A DNA stretch of 64,000 nucleotides from Lepas anatifera. Lineage: Eukaryota > Arthropoda > Thecostraca > Lepadidae. Below the pieces are notes generated by a model that was not told the origin of the DNA, made no database searches, and saw only the letters and a program-made list of their open reading frames with translations. The translations under genes and the position numbers were made by a program. Shown here piece by piece: positions 35,941 through 48,314 of the stretch. Every line of letters begins with the position of its first letter. Positions within the stretch are counted from its first letter, which is position 1. The stretch is taken from contig JAOTON010001929.1 in NCBI GenBank assembly GCA_034440635.1, positions 372,001 through 436,000 on the forward strand. The letters run 5' to 3'.

Positions 35941-36885
35941 GGCAAGATGTTCCGGATGACCCTTCTCTGATAAGTGAAATGACATAGTTAGGCTGCGATC
36001 GACATGATAGACTGGCCTCATTTGGGCCACATATGGCAATGTTTTTTTTCGAACCGAGCTCCGCACGTGTAATATATCTCTTGAAGCACAGAGTAAATGC
36101 CTAAATATGATAGTTAACACACCGGCGTGGCGGAACAAAGAGAAGTTCTAACGCATTCCTCAGACCCGGGCTCACAAAATGCGCCATCAGAGAGAAATGT
36201 GCTGAACATTGTCACAATCTAAAGCCGCTCCAACTGTGTATTTTCCATTCTTTTACCGGTGCTTGAGCTGGCAGTGCTATCCGTCATATTACAGTGAGGA
36301 CTCAGTGATGTTTGCTCTTCATATATTTGGCAGGGATCGACAGAAACCATATGTAGTGTGAAAGCTGCGTATTTGAAAGTATTGTTTTATTAGACACACA
36401 TCAGTCATCAGCCACAACACTAGCAACACATCGGCGCTGATAAAGTTGCGTTAGCTCCACCCTATGCTCACACTCTGACTGCTCTGCAGTAAATGCTATT
36501 CACACTTCATCTAATGTCGAAATTATTTGCGGGATTCTGCATAGCTACGGCTACTTTAGTATGACTTTCTGCGCAGTGTTCAGTTTTATCGGTGCGGGAA
36601 ATGAATACCATTGCGCTGAGAAAAGAAAAAATCCGCTTCTTTTTCTGCCTGTTTTTATACTTTACTGAAAAATGTAACCCGGATACCAGATAGAAGACCT
36701 AATGGCAAATACGCTCATTTCTTAGCTTATCCGCTGATTATTGTAATCGGTGGAGGGCAGCATGATCAAGGAATCTGAAACTTAAGTTTTTTTCAAGTAA
36801 TAAGTATTTCCGTGACGAGGCACTTAACGCGGGTAATGCGGCACTGGTAACTAATGGCATGCCACCGAAATCAATTGCTCACTGG
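35941..36885. other. No supported gene
   Basis: Nothing recognised. Confidence 0.4.
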
Positions 36886-36966
36886 TAATGTTACCAGTGA
36901 CTGTTCAGCCGATGTCGGGGCACCAGAAGTTGCTGAAGCGGTACCGAGAGATTGTGGTGCGGTACC

Positions 36967-37282
36967 TAGAGCCCGGTGACGCGGCACTGGAGCCCAGTGA
37001 CGCGGCACTGGCGCCCGGTGACGCGGCACTAGAGCCCGGTGACGCGGCACTAGAGCCCGGTGACGCGGCACTGGAGCCCGGTGACGCGGCATTAGAGCCC
37101 GGTGACGCGGCACTGGAGCCCGGTGACGCAGTACTGGAGCCCGGTGACGCGGCATTAGAGCCCGGTGACGCGGCACTGGAGCCCGGTGACGCGGCACAGA
37201 ATCCCAGTGACGCTGTACTAGAGCCCGGTGAGGCGACACTGGAACCTGGTGACGCGGCACTAAAGTCCGGTGACGCGGCAGT
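36967..37282. repeat. 21-bp minisatellite, about 15 units
   Basis: Tandem copies of GAGCCCGGTGACGCGGCACT plus one base (21 bp). The plus frame reads EPGDAAL repeats inside a 228-codon frame (36888-37574) starting MLPVTVQPMSGHQKLL. No homology supports that frame as a gene, and the 21-bp unit alone would keep it open. Confidence 0.9.
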
Positions 37283-37428
37283 TGGTGACGCTGACGGACG
37301 GCTCGCGGCAGCTGTTGTTGCGCCGGCACCGGGCATTTGGACTGTTGAGCCGCAGCTTGGCATTGCACGTGACCTGGTTATTGTCGAAGCTCTGCTCCGG
37401 AGTCAGCATATCGGCGTTGACGCGGATC

Positions 37429-37530
37429 TGGGGACGGGCCCAGAGCCGGGTCAGTGGATCTGGGGATGGGCGCAGAGCCGGGTCAGTGGATCTGGGGACG
37501 GGCCCAAAGCCCGATCAGTGGATCTGGAGC
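37429..37530. repeat. 32-bp tandem repeat, three units
   Basis: GATCTGGGGACGGGCCCAGA followed by GCCGGGTCAGTG, repeated three times with few changes. Confidence 0.85.
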
Positions 37531-37647
37531 CGTATTTCCTTTGCGGGAAAGTATATTCTGTAATTGTTGACTGAGAGCCAAAAACTTAAAATGGAGGAGG
37601 GCGCATAGAGACCATGAAAGTAGGAAAAAGAAGAATATAAATGTATT

Positions 37648-37891
37648 CATAGGCAGATCCAGGGGGCAAAGGGGGTCACGTGTCTCCCCCGATCGACACA
37701 CGGCGTCCCCTGAAATGGTCACTGTGCCCCCCCCGAAATGTCGTTTACACCCAGGATGCGAACATCGGCGCCCACCGATAGGATTTTGCGCCCACCTGAT
37801 AGGTCTTGCCGGTCAAAAGTGGCGCTCCCCCTGGTCCGGATGGCGCCCCCCCGAAGGTGCCCCCCGATCGGCAATCCTGGATCCACCTATG
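37648..37891. mobile_element. hAT-type MITE with intact target duplication
   Basis: Termini CATAGGCAGATCCAGG and CCTGGATCCACCTATG are inverted repeats. The octamer AATGTATT lies exactly on both sides (37640-37647 and 37892-37899), a perfect 8-bp duplication typical of hAT elements. It is 244 bp and non-coding, so presumably moved by a transposase elsewhere. Confidence 0.85.
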
Positions 37892-37976
37892 AATGTATTC
37901 AAGGTGAATAACGGCAGATTGGATTTAATTAGCACAGGTACACAACGCGTTCTTTTACTTTTTATGTCATCCAGTG

Positions 37977-38918
37977 TAGGGGAGACCAGGGCAAAATGGA
38001 CTTTGAGGCAAAACGGATTTTCGCTATTTCAGTATGTTACTGGTGTTTCTATCTAGATTTTAGAAGATGAACTACTGCTTTAGACAAAGGACGTCAGAAT
38101 ATAGTGTGTATATCGTCTGTTAATGGCATCATTTCGACGCGGGCTGGCTGGAGAGGATTTTCCTGTAGGTATTGCGCAATTTACAAGTTTTAAATCCTCG
38201 TTTTTCAAGTGACAAACTGAGTTCAGTTCTGATGGTGATATGTCTGAATAAGTGGCAGTGTAGGCTTACGGTAAGGGTTAATTTCAAATCTCAAAGCGTG
38301 CTATTTTTCCCATACTTAAAAACTTGAATTGGAGTAGCTATGGGGCAAAACGAAAGGGGCAAAATGGACTAGTGGTGTAAAATGTTCTGATGGTCTGGCT
38401 TAACCCAATCACTTAGGATAATGTGCTATGTAGTTTGTTATTGTGGTAAGGTCAAAGAAACAGCGAGAAAACAAGGCAGGGGCGGGTCCAGTTTGGAGCG
38501 GCAGTCTTGTGCCAAAATGAAAGCAGGTTAAAACTTGCACTGAATTAATAGATGTTGACGCTTTAACGGAAATATGATGTTTTTTTCGCCATATTACCCA
38601 GGCTGCCAGGGATGTGGATTTATATATCTTTGGGGGAGCCCGGGCAAAATCCAATGACAGCAGGTCATACAGTCTCCGTTTTGCCCCTTCCTGAAAACCA
38701 TTATGCCCCAGGGTTGGGGCAAAACGGACAAAAACATTACATGATATATTTTACTGCTATATTTTTCCAAATTAACCCTTTACAAGTTGATACTCTTACA
38801 TTAGAGATACAATTCATTAGGCTACGTCAGGGTGTATAGCAAAAACATTTTCGGCCCGCTATTGAGCTTGCTATGTTAAAAAACACTTAGGGTGTCCGTT
38901 TTGCCCTGGTCTCCCCTA
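37977..38918. mobile_element. TA-flanked TIR element, copy 1
   Basis: Starts TAGGGGAGACCAGGGCAAAA and ends with the reverse complement, TTTTGCCCTGGTCTCCCCTA. TA at both ends suggests a Tc1/mariner-type target. It is 942 bp with no transposase frame; internal GGGCAAAACGGAC motifs repeat the terminal sequence. Confidence 0.75.
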
Positions 38919-38969
38919 ATGCCAAAGATCTCCAGATCCAAGCGTGGAAAAGATGTGGTAGGAAGGTAC

Positions 38970-39887
38970 TAGGGGAGACCGGGGCAAAACGGACTTTGGG
39001 GCAAAACGGATTTTAGCTATTTCGGTATGTTACTGCCGTTTCCATCCAGAGTTTAGAAGATGAACCACTGCTTGAGACAAAGGACGTCAGAATATAGCGC
39101 GTATATCGTCAGTTAGCGGCATTATTGCGACGCGGGCTGGCTGGAGAGGGTTTTCTGTAAGTATTACGATATTTACAACTTTTAAATCTTCATTTTTTCA
39201 AGTGACCAACTGAATTCAGTTCTGATGGTGATATGTCTGAATAAGTGGCAGTGTAGGCTTAGGGTAAGGGTAATTTCAAATATCAAAACCTGTTCTTTTT
39301 CCGACACGCAACAACTCGAATCGGAGCAGCTGTGGGGCAAAATGGACTAATGGCTTAAAATAGTCTTTGATGGTCCGGTAACCCCAATCACTTAGGATGA
39401 TGTGCTCAGTAGTGTGTTATTTTTGTAAGGTAAAAAAACAGCAAGAAAACAAGGCAGGGGCGGGTCCAGGTTGGGAGATAGCCTTGTGTCAAAATGAAAG
39501 CAGGTTAAACTTTTCACTGAGTTAATAGATGTTGACGCTTTAACGAAAATATGATGTTTTTTTGCCATGTTACTAGGGCTGCCAGGGATGTGGATTGATA
39601 CATCTTTGAGGGTGCCCGGGAAAAGTCCAATGACAGCAGATCATTCTGTCCGCTTTGCCCCTTCCTGAAAACCATTATGCCCCAGGGTTGGGGCAAAACG
39701 GACAAAGAACATTAGCTTATATATTTTACTGCCGTTTTTTGCAAATGAATTTAAGTTGACACTCTTACATTAGAGACACAATTTATTAAGCTCCATCAGG
39801 GTGTATAGCTAAGACTTTTCGGCCCGCTATTGAGCTTGCTATGTTAGAAAAACACTTAGGGTTTCCGTTTTGCCCTGGTCTCTCCTA
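38970..39887. mobile_element. TA-flanked TIR element, copy 2
   Basis: Same family and same orientation as copy 1, separated by only 51 bp. The interior aligns along its whole length with scattered differences and small indels, so the two inserted separately or arose by an old tandem duplication. Confidence 0.75.
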
Positions 39888-42886
39888 AACTGAAAAGGAA
39901 TTTGGAAAATGGAAAAGGTAAAATTATTAAAATTCCAATCTCCGGGATACGCATTGGATAGTTCCAAGTGGTTCAATATGATTTTTTTTCAATTTTCAAA
40001 AATTCCTTCCTTTGACCGGTGAAAAAAATACTGGATTGCGTTATCTGTACCTCAATGCTACTGTTAAGGAAAATGAGTCGAGTAGTGTGAATACGCTTAA
40101 CCAACTAAATATGAAGCTTGAAGTCCGTCATTGCCTACCACGGTAAAGTTGCTAGATGTTCAAAAATGTTTTTAGAAGAAAATAGTTTTTGAGCTACAGC
40201 TTTTTAGCTTATTAACTTAGCGTGCCCAGATAAGCTCAATTGCACCTTTAAAGGGAGATACACTAAAAATGTATTGTGGTTTCTTGCTATTTGAAAACTC
40301 CTGATTACGAAACTGTCAATTATTTTTGTATCTTCAGCAAAATTTTGGGAGGCCACTCACTTATTATCGAAATAGGTTAACAGTTCCGATAAAATGCTGA
40401 AACCTTCACCCATCACTTACTTTTCGAAAACTATTTAAAGTTGAAAAGTAATGTTTTTTGTAATAAAAATGTCTGTTCTTCTGCATTTGTATTTGAAATA
40501 ATTTTACAAAGCCTTTAAAAATACAAAATGAATTAGTTTGCCCTAGAAACAGAAAAAAACATAATTACTTAAAGTTTTTAGTCATTTCGTACCTCTCGGG
40601 TCTTGAGTCGTTTTCTGCTTCAGCCTCAGAATGACTTGTCTTTTGCATCAGAAAGGTCATGTGACCCCCTATGAGGTGGCTGTACGTTCTGATTGGTCAA
40701 TTGTGATTTCTTAAATGTCTTATATTTTTGTTTTAATATCATTTTTGGCTGTAGCTTTTTTAAAACAACTTTTTATTTAATAGTTGTAAACTTTCAAGTT
40801 AATGCTTAGGAAAAAATGGGACCGGCTTTTTAGAGAATTTGATAGCTTTAGCCGGGGGTACGTCATTTACATTGATAAGAGGTGTACCGGTAAAGTCGTC
40901 TAGAAATGTTGACTTTGAGATAAATTTTAAGGCATTTGCAGGCCGAATTCGCAAAAATGAGAATAGGACTTCTGAAACAACTTTTTGTGACCTTTTCATC
41001 TAGCTAATAAAATTGTTTTCGCGTATCTCTCTTTAAGGTTCTCAGCTATCGAATGATGGCTAATTTGGTGGTGCTGAGTCTGTAAGTGCTGCCACAGCAG
41101 GGGCGTGGATATTCGAAATAATTAAGGGTGCCAAATTTGAAGCAAGGCCAATGCCTAACATATTTAAAGGGTTAGCATGACATAAAACATTTTTAGCCAC
41201 CCCACAGGCCTGATTCAATACGTAAAGTTATTTAGAAGTCCTTAAATTGATAAAAGCAAATTTGAAGCAAATTTTGACACTGATTTAATATTTCGCTGGG
41301 GGTGCGCGGGCATCCCCAAAGATATAGAATCCACGCATCTGGTCACAGATCAGGTAAAACATGTACAGGTGATAAATTGTGCCAAAATACGATATTTTTC
41401 GCAAACTTGGATGCTTCTTGGGCAACATGATTTTGAATTTATATGAAGCTCCGGACATATTGACAAGAGCATGTGGTTTATACATCTGCAGTATATTCAG
41501 GGTGCAACGTGATCCTTAACGGGAGTGTAAACTTCTCATCTAGGTTCCAGGAAAATGGTCGGATTAGATCAAAATGGATATAAAACTTGTGCGTTATTAA
41601 TTGAACTTCACGTCTGAATGTTTCAATTGTTGATGAATAGTGTTTTATGGCCAACACCATGCAATTCTACAAGATATATCGCTCTTTTTAGGAGAATTCA
41701 TAATTTAAACATGTTTGACCGGACTCGTGACACCACTTAATGACCCAACAACAACAAATTAGGCATTACTCAATAGCTAAAGGGCTTAGGAATGCAATAG
41801 CACTCATCTGCGCTCGCTAAGTCTATTAGCTTGGAAGCTGCAGCAGCAAAAATATACTTTAAAAAAACTGAAAATTTCAAAACTTAGCCTGATGGTGAAA
41901 AACGTACTTCAGATTCGAAAGCTTAGTTAGCAAGGCATATTTACGTACCAGGCTCATTTTGGCTGCCGTTCAATAGTGCCGTCGAGGTTCAACGCAATAC
42001 CGAAAATATGTTTTTTCGTTTGTCGAAGGAGGGATTTTTAAAAGCAATGTAGTGGTACTAGGGGCAATCTGTGCGGAAAATAATTTATTTGCCCTTATTT
42101 GTGCTGAATAATAGCTGATAAGTCTAATATTTCGTTGTATCTAGTTTTCCTCTGTTAGAAGTAAAAAGTCTTTAAATTACCGTGACGTCGAATCTGCGTA
42201 TGAGCTGGTAATGCTTTCTGCTGTAGTTCGCACTTCGCTACTCCGCTATTTGCGGACTCTTAGTGAGAGCAGAGTACCATTAGCTGTTTCTAGAACTAAA
42301 AACCGACAGAGTAGCGGGTAGCGAAATCGAACGAATTCAGAGCGGCTACTGCTTCCGACAACATGTCAAGGGGATAGCCGTCCAGTAAAATATGAGAGGG
42401 ATATGGAGAATTTCCATCAGAAAAAATAAATGGGGATGGCAAGATTGTTTTTGTGTGCGAATTCGTTCAAATGTGTCAGAATCAAACCGTAAATTGTTAC
42501 GCCGTATACAAGTGATGAACGGTTTTCTTTAAAATTCATTTAAAAAAGCAATGAAAATAATTTTTAGTAGCACTCCAGTGGCGCTTTATAACAAAAAAGA
42601 ACGGCAACGAAATAGCGGAGTGACGTTGTCGCCATTTTGAAAAAAATAAATGCGCTAGGAGCGGTAATGGTTTCAGCAAGCCAAGGTAGCGGAGGTAGCG
42701 GAAGCAGCTTAACAAATTTGGTGGCGGCGCCCATCTCTGGAAAGTCGAACAAACCTTTTTGCTAAGCGTCATCGAAATGCAACTTTGCTATCGCCCACCT
42801 ATCGCATGTGGTTCATGGATGCCCAGTGCTCAGTTTTTTTAGTGATTTGCTTTGTTGGTAAGCTAGTTTGTATGTAAATATTTAAG

Positions 42887-42890
<4 letters not shown>
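39888..42890. other. AT-rich region without supported gene
   Basis: No coding signal recognised on either strand. Confidence 0.4.

Positions 42891-42933
<43 letters not shown>
42890..42933. repeat. (TA)n microsatellite
   Basis: Pure TA run of about 42 bp. Confidence 0.95.
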
Positions 42934-42936
<3 letters not shown>

Positions 42937-42952
42937 TGTGGTGTGTAATGGT

Positions 42953-43008
42953 AGGGACCTTTTTAATGTCTGATTAAATGCATCGGCAGTTGGTGTTTGA
43001 TTAAAATT

Positions 43009-43060
<52 letters not shown>

Positions 43061-43144
43061 TCAAATGTTTATATTGTCAAGAAAAGCTGTACCAAGTACG
43101 CAATGTATCCGATGCATTTTGAATCAGACATTAAATAAGGTCCC
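42953..43144. mobile_element. Foldback element with (TA)n loop
   Basis: The left arm (42953-42987, ending ATTAAATGCATCGG) and right arm (43109-43144, starting CCGATGCATTTTGAATC) are imperfect inverted repeats ending in GGGACC/GGTCCC. The centre contains a (TA)n run at 43013-43056. Confidence 0.65.
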
Positions 43145-43689
43145 TTGTATCCATGTTGACACGACCACGTAAATACTTGTGGGGCGATCATTTGATTCTA
43201 AGCAACAGCAGAATTTATTTGCTCACAAAAACTCAAGATACCTCTAACACAAGGCACGTTTACGACAACGCATACCCGTAGCTGTGTAATATTTTAGTTT
43301 TCAAAATACAAAAGAATTGTTAGAATATACCTTATTTACGTTTAACACCCGCAGTGGAGGCGGCTCGTGACCAGGGGCTGTCAAGAAGTTGCTAAAAAGT
43401 TAGCAGAAGAGGTATTTCTACAAATGGTCATAAGCGTCCCCACAGAGGTCCAAATTAGTACTAAGGAAACGTTTAGTTTGGACGTCAACAGGGGTTCTGT
43501 CCTTTTCAGATATGGTTGATATATATGCATTATACAGCATGCTTAGATCTATCCAATGAACGACCCTGAGAATGAAATTTTAACAATGTAGACTTTTGCC
43601 ATTTATCACCCTAACTGAGCCATGAAAAATCGGATTGTTTGTCACTTCTACCGCGACCAAGAGCAGAAGCAATCAGGGTGCATGTTAAG

Positions 43690-43785
43690 ATACTAACTGG
43701 TGGGCATTTTGCCCACCAGTCCTCCATGCTATGCCCAGCAGGGAATGGCTCAGTGCCCACCAGTGATTTGTATCCATAATTGTAG
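43690..43785 (-). repeat. Dispersed ACTGGTGGGCA repeat, copy 1
   Basis: Contains TTTTGCCCACCAGTCCTCCA and CCATGCTATGCCCA. The reverse complement matches 52690-52775. Confidence 0.6.
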
Positions 43786-43895
43786 ATATTAGCCACTTTA
43801 ATCCAAACGTTATGCCCTGCCGCGTCAATTGCACTTCACTCGTCAGTTTCCAAGTATGTAATGCCTTGGTTTAAGCCCACCCTATTTTGCGCAGT

Positions 43896-44751
43896 TGTTG
43901 AAATTGCATCTAAAATCGACCTTATTTCGCGTGGTATATCCAATAATAGAGCGCTCGGAGTTACTTCACTTCTGTTCGCGCGACTCGCTGGTTGTCATGG
44001 CAATTATAGTCTGGGCGGCACGTGCGCCGCTATTGTTGCGACTCGTTGAGAAGTCAGTTGGGACGACTCCGCCGGTGGGTGTGGGCTGGGCTCTGCGTTT
44101 GGCACTGTTTGCCAGCGCAGAGACACTTTATTTAATTATATATTAGAACTTATTGGAATTTAACGTAAAACTATCTTCAGTGGGCGAATTTGGCCTGCCT
44201 GACCAGTTCGTTCATCCCGCTGGGGATAGTTCTAACCTTTTAGATTTATTTCGAACGCTAAAGTCATTTCGGAGCCCCACCACCGGTGTAACTTTAAGTG
44301 AGGATTTTAACGTGTGTGCTAGTGTTTTGAATATTAGCCGGTCGCGCGTAGCAGCCGGCCTTTAAGGATTGGTGCAGGCCAGTGCAGGCCTGTACGCGTG
44401 AGTATTCACCGGTGCAGCCCAGCCGAGTGGTTGTAGACCGTATCCAACCTTGGAACCTGTTATGTCATCTCTGTGATTTTCCATGACTGTCACATTCCAT
44501 GTTTTAGATAGACACTCTGTGTTTATGTATTATTTGGTTCCCTCGTAACATCAAGCGCCAAAATATTGAAAAATAGATTCGGCCAATTGATCCTCCTGCT
44601 TTCTCTGTTGACGGTGATTGAAAAGGTTCTGGGATGGGAAGACCGAACAATGTATAGTCAACCTTCATATAATTGATACAGTCCACTATTTAGATAACTG
44701 TTATAACTGTTTACTCGAAAACAGTTCCCTGTCCAGCTTACAATCGCAACA
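43896..44751 (+). repeat. 5' LTR of the BEL element
   Basis: 856 bp, TG...CA termini. Identical by eye to 49613-50466 except for one extra T (about 44240) and one extra G (about 44389). Confidence 0.9.
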
Positions 44752-44770
44752 TAGTCCTCCGGGCCGGATA
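44752..44770 (+). promoter_or_regulatory. Candidate primer binding site
   Basis: TAGTCCTCCGGGCCGGATA directly follows the LTR. A tRNA 3' end should give TGG first, so one mismatch is present; I do not assign the tRNA. Confidence 0.35.
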
Positions 44771-44806
44771 GCCTCCCTGTGTTTGTACAGTCCATTTCAT
44801 TTAAAC

Positions 44807-45650
44807 ATGGAGGATCAACCGAAAGTAAATACCAGAACCCAAATGCGTGCCCGAGCCACAAAGCTGTGTAATGATTTGCGGGAGTACAGATCCGGGGATC
44901 CTGAAGATATTGATCAGGATGATCTTGCTTACAAAATCCATGTTCTAAGAGAGCACCAAGTGGCGACGGAAACCCTCCAACAGGAGTTAGACAAACTTGG
45001 TATTTCCGATGAGTCATCACATCAGGAGGTTATGAGTGAGGGAAATTTTCAAGGCCACTCGTCTCCTCACTAGGTTGGAAAAATCTGCCGAATGCAAAAG
45101 TGTACCAGCGAAATCTGAGCCACTGACACCGGGATCTCAGGATCTCAAATCGGCTTTGACAGTAAAAATTCCAACATTCAGTGGTGACTACATGAAATGG
45201 CCAGAGTTCTGGGATTTGTTCTCCATATCCGTTCATGACAATCCAGGCTATGCGAACATACAAAGGTTTGTTGTTCTGAAATCCCATCTGACAGGTCCTG
45301 CCAAACAAGCCATCGAGGGCATTCCTGTTTCTGGTGAAGGATATGTCACTGCCATTGACGTGCTGAAATCTCGGTTCCAAAAGGACTCTCTGCGCACTAA
45401 AACACTCATGAAACGGATGTTGGACTGCCAACCGTCTCCAACCCCAAGGATGTGAACGCCTTGCGGGGTCTGGTCGATCATCTGACTTCGCACAGTCGGG
45501 CCTTGACCACTCTCGGCGTGGGCGCCGAAAGTTTCTCTCGTCTTATCCTCCCCGTCGTGGAGGAAAAAATTCCCCAAAGACTTGGAGCTTCAATGGGCCA
45601 GACGGCGCGAAAGCACCTTCGAAAAATTCCTGGAGTTCCTACACCAGGAG
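44807..45650 (+). pseudogene. gag of the BEL element, frame-broken
   Basis: The ATG at 44807 starts a charged, helical N-terminus (MEDQPKVNTRTQMRARATKL) that stops at 45073. The gag core continues in another frame (45036-45455) with the BEL hallmark TFSGDYMKWPEFWDLFSISV and VLKSHLTGPAKQAIEG. A third frame (45452-45600) carries the next stretch, after which the reading passes to the pol frame. At least three frame changes over 800 bp mean this copy cannot make full-length Gag from one frame. Whether these are real indels or assembly errors cannot be told here. Confidence 0.8.
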
Positions 45651-47618
45651 TTGGATATTAGGGAGTCGGTGGGTTCAGGCTCATCTTCCACATTCAATTC
45701 TGGGCCGGCGTCTGTGCCGAAGGCTTCCGTCACCAGCACGTTCAGCGTTCAGCGCCGAGAGCAGGGACGCAATGCCGCACCCCAGTCTAAGTTTCGCCCG
45801 TGTCATGTGTGCAATGAAGGATCTCACAGCTTGACCAGGTGTGAGAAATTCAAAGCACTTCCACTTAGTGAGAGGTGGGACGTGACCAAAAAGGCCGGTG
45901 TCTGCTTCCAGTGCCTGGGCCATCGTCATCATGTCAAAGACTGTTCCAGTAGCATCCTCTGTTCTCTCTGTGGAAAACGACACCATTTCCTTTTACACCG
46001 ATCAGTCGAACAGCAGCAGGGCCGTGTAGTGTCTGAGTTGGGGCTGTCACCCCACGCTTCATCCTTTGCTCCATCAGGATCAACATCTCCTGATACTCCG
46101 GTGGCGCCCGCTGCCCCCACTAGCGGCCTGCAACACAACCTTCAGCAGGTTGGCCACCATCGTTACAATGTTGCTGTGCAGTGCAGCCACGCGTGTTTCT
46201 ACCAGACCGCTCGAGTGGAAGCCGCGGGTCCTAGAGGACGCCGATCGGTGCGGGTGCTTTTCGATGGAGGCTCAGACACCTCCTATATTCGAAGCTCCCT
46301 GGCAGAGGAGCTGGATCTGACGGTCACGGGTGTTGGCACGTTTGCGTGCATGGGCTTCCAAGAGAAAATCGAGGAGGCAAAGTCGTATGACAAAGTCAAA
46401 GTCGAACTTACGAGCAGGTTCGGTGGGGATCCAGTCAGCATGGAACTGTGGAGTACGGACCGACTTTGTTCCCCACTGCCCTCCAGTGACGCCCCATGCG
46501 TCCCTTCAGAGCTGTCTGAAAAGATGGCTGATGACTTCCAGGGTGGGCCTATTGACGTTCTGATCGGGATCGACTACCTGTATGATGTAGTGCGATGGAA
46601 TCAGGTAGCGCTCGGAGATGGCCTCCGGGCGATTGACACCACGTTTGGTTACGTCATCCACGGCCGCTGCAGTAACGCGGCGACAGGCCAGTGTTTTCGA
46701 TCAACTTATCACTGTCGGCAGATCGAAAGCATGTGGGATTTGGATACCACCGGCATCACAGGGAAAGACACAGTAAGGGAGGTGCAGAGAGAGTCTCCTC
46801 AACCACAGTGGAGGAAGGATGAAGGCCGTTATGTGATTGGTCTCATGTGGAAATCGGACAGCCGTCCGGTTTCAAACCTTGCCTCCGCCAAGCTCCGCAC
46901 ATGGCGGATGAGAAAGAAACTGGACGAGAGCCAGTTTCGTATGTACGAGGAGAAAATGACCGAGATGTTCACTGCCTCTGTAATTGAGCCGTCCCCTACA
47001 TCACCCACGTCTGAGCCCTGTGCAGATGTACACCTAAAAAACCCAGTGGAGTGGGGCTCCCGTCCGCCCGAGCTAGATGACCAGGCCTCCGAGTCCTCCG
47101 AGTGTAATGATGCAACCAGTTCGCTGGAGCCAGCGTTTGGTATGACGTCCACCGCAGAAACTCCGAACGAGTTCTTCCTTCCTCACCGTGGCATTTTCGG
47201 TGACAAGTTGCGCATCGTGTTCGATGGGTCCGCGAAAGACGGGGTGGGAAAGAGTCTCAATGACTATCTGGACGCCGGGGAAAATCTCTTTCGGAAGCTC
47301 CCGGCGGTGGTTCTCCGCTTTCGGTCGGGGATCATTGCCTGTCAGGCTGACATCAAAGCCGCTTTCCATCAAGTGTGGGTAGAGGAGGTTGACCGCCGGT
47401 ACCTGCAGTTCTTCTGGGCAGGCCTGTGCAGGAGATTCTCCCGGGTCCCATTCGGCTCGACTTGTTCACCCTACATGCTGCCGAAGACTATTGACACCCA
47501 TCCTGAGGGGTATGAGGTCACTGACACCAACCTCTGTCAAAATATTCGCAAAGGAAACTACATGGATGATCTGTGTCTCCCTTCGAAAACAGGGAGGACG
47601 CAGAGGCAGGTTTGGTGA
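45582..47618 (+). pseudogene. gag zinc knuckles, protease and reverse transcriptase of the BEL element
   Basis: One 678-codon frame. Early residues carry zinc knuckles: CHVCNEGSHSLTRC and CFQCLGHRHHVKDC (both CX2CX4HX4C), then a CSLCGKRHH variant. A retropepsin-like stretch follows with VRVLFDGGSDTSYI; the usual Asp-Ser/Thr-Gly is Asp-Gly-Gly here. The reverse transcriptase begins near 47170 (KLRIVFDGSAKDG), contains CQADIKAAFHQVWV and ends with the YMDDL catalytic motif at about 47560. It stops at 47618, within the RT domain, where a frame change is needed to continue. In the family this polyprotein is cut by its own protease and copies RNA to cDNA in virus-like particles. Confidence 0.85.
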
Positions 47619-48314
47619 AAGTCAATGAGGTGTTCACAGACGACAACATGCAGGTTCACAGGGTGCGTGTGACTGGCGACAACTCAGCGCCTGAGGTTCT
47701 GGGCATGGTCTGGGACACAAAGTCTGACCAATTGGCTGTCTCCGTACCTGAGGTACCCTGCCCCACCACTAAGAGTCAACTCCTCTCTGTCGTGGCTAAG
47801 CCATTCGATCCAGGAGGGACGACGCCCGGGCTCATGGGAAATCCTGTTTCAGCGCACCTGGAAAGAGATGCCAGACGCTGACTGGGGTCACGCTCTCAGT
47901 CCTGAGGTTCAGGCCGAGGACCGAGCATGGTGGGCGAGCACAAATGTTTGGTTTCACCGCCCTCTTACTCTCGCAATGGTTCCCAGTGACGCCCGCTTTC
48001 ACGTCTCTTGTGACGCGTCAGAGAAGGCACATTGCACGGCCGTCTACGTCGTGCAAGATGGGGAGGCTAGGCTGATCGGTTCAAGGGTCAGATTGGCCCC
48101 GGTCAGTACTACTCTGACCATTCCTCGGCTGGAGCTCGTGGCTATCATCGGTGACCGCTTAATGACCTTCGTCAAGGAGTCCCTAGACATAGAGGAACCC
48201 TTCGTGACCTTTTGTTCGGATTCGACGGATGCTCTGTACTGGCTGAAAAATCCCCAACCTCGAAAGATCTTTGGCACATATTCCCAGGTCAAATACATGG
48301 CGCTTCATACCTGA
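47573..48314 (+). pseudogene. RT tail and RNase H of the BEL element, frame-broken
   Basis: Two overlapping frames (47573-47881 and 47868-48314). The first has the RT thumb-like TKSQLLSVVAKPFDP motif. The second has WW-containing linker sequence and RNase H motifs: FHVSCDASEKAHCTAVYVV, the Glu-containing RLELVAIIGDRL helix and FCSDSTDALYWL. It breaks off after YSQVKYM, where the sequence jumps to the end of the integrase. Confidence 0.75.

Noticed and set aside
36888..37574. 228-codon frame with EPGDAAL repeats as a repetitive protein gene
   Set aside because: The 21-bp unit keeps the frame open by itself; no domain, signal peptide, splice sites or homology were seen outside the array.
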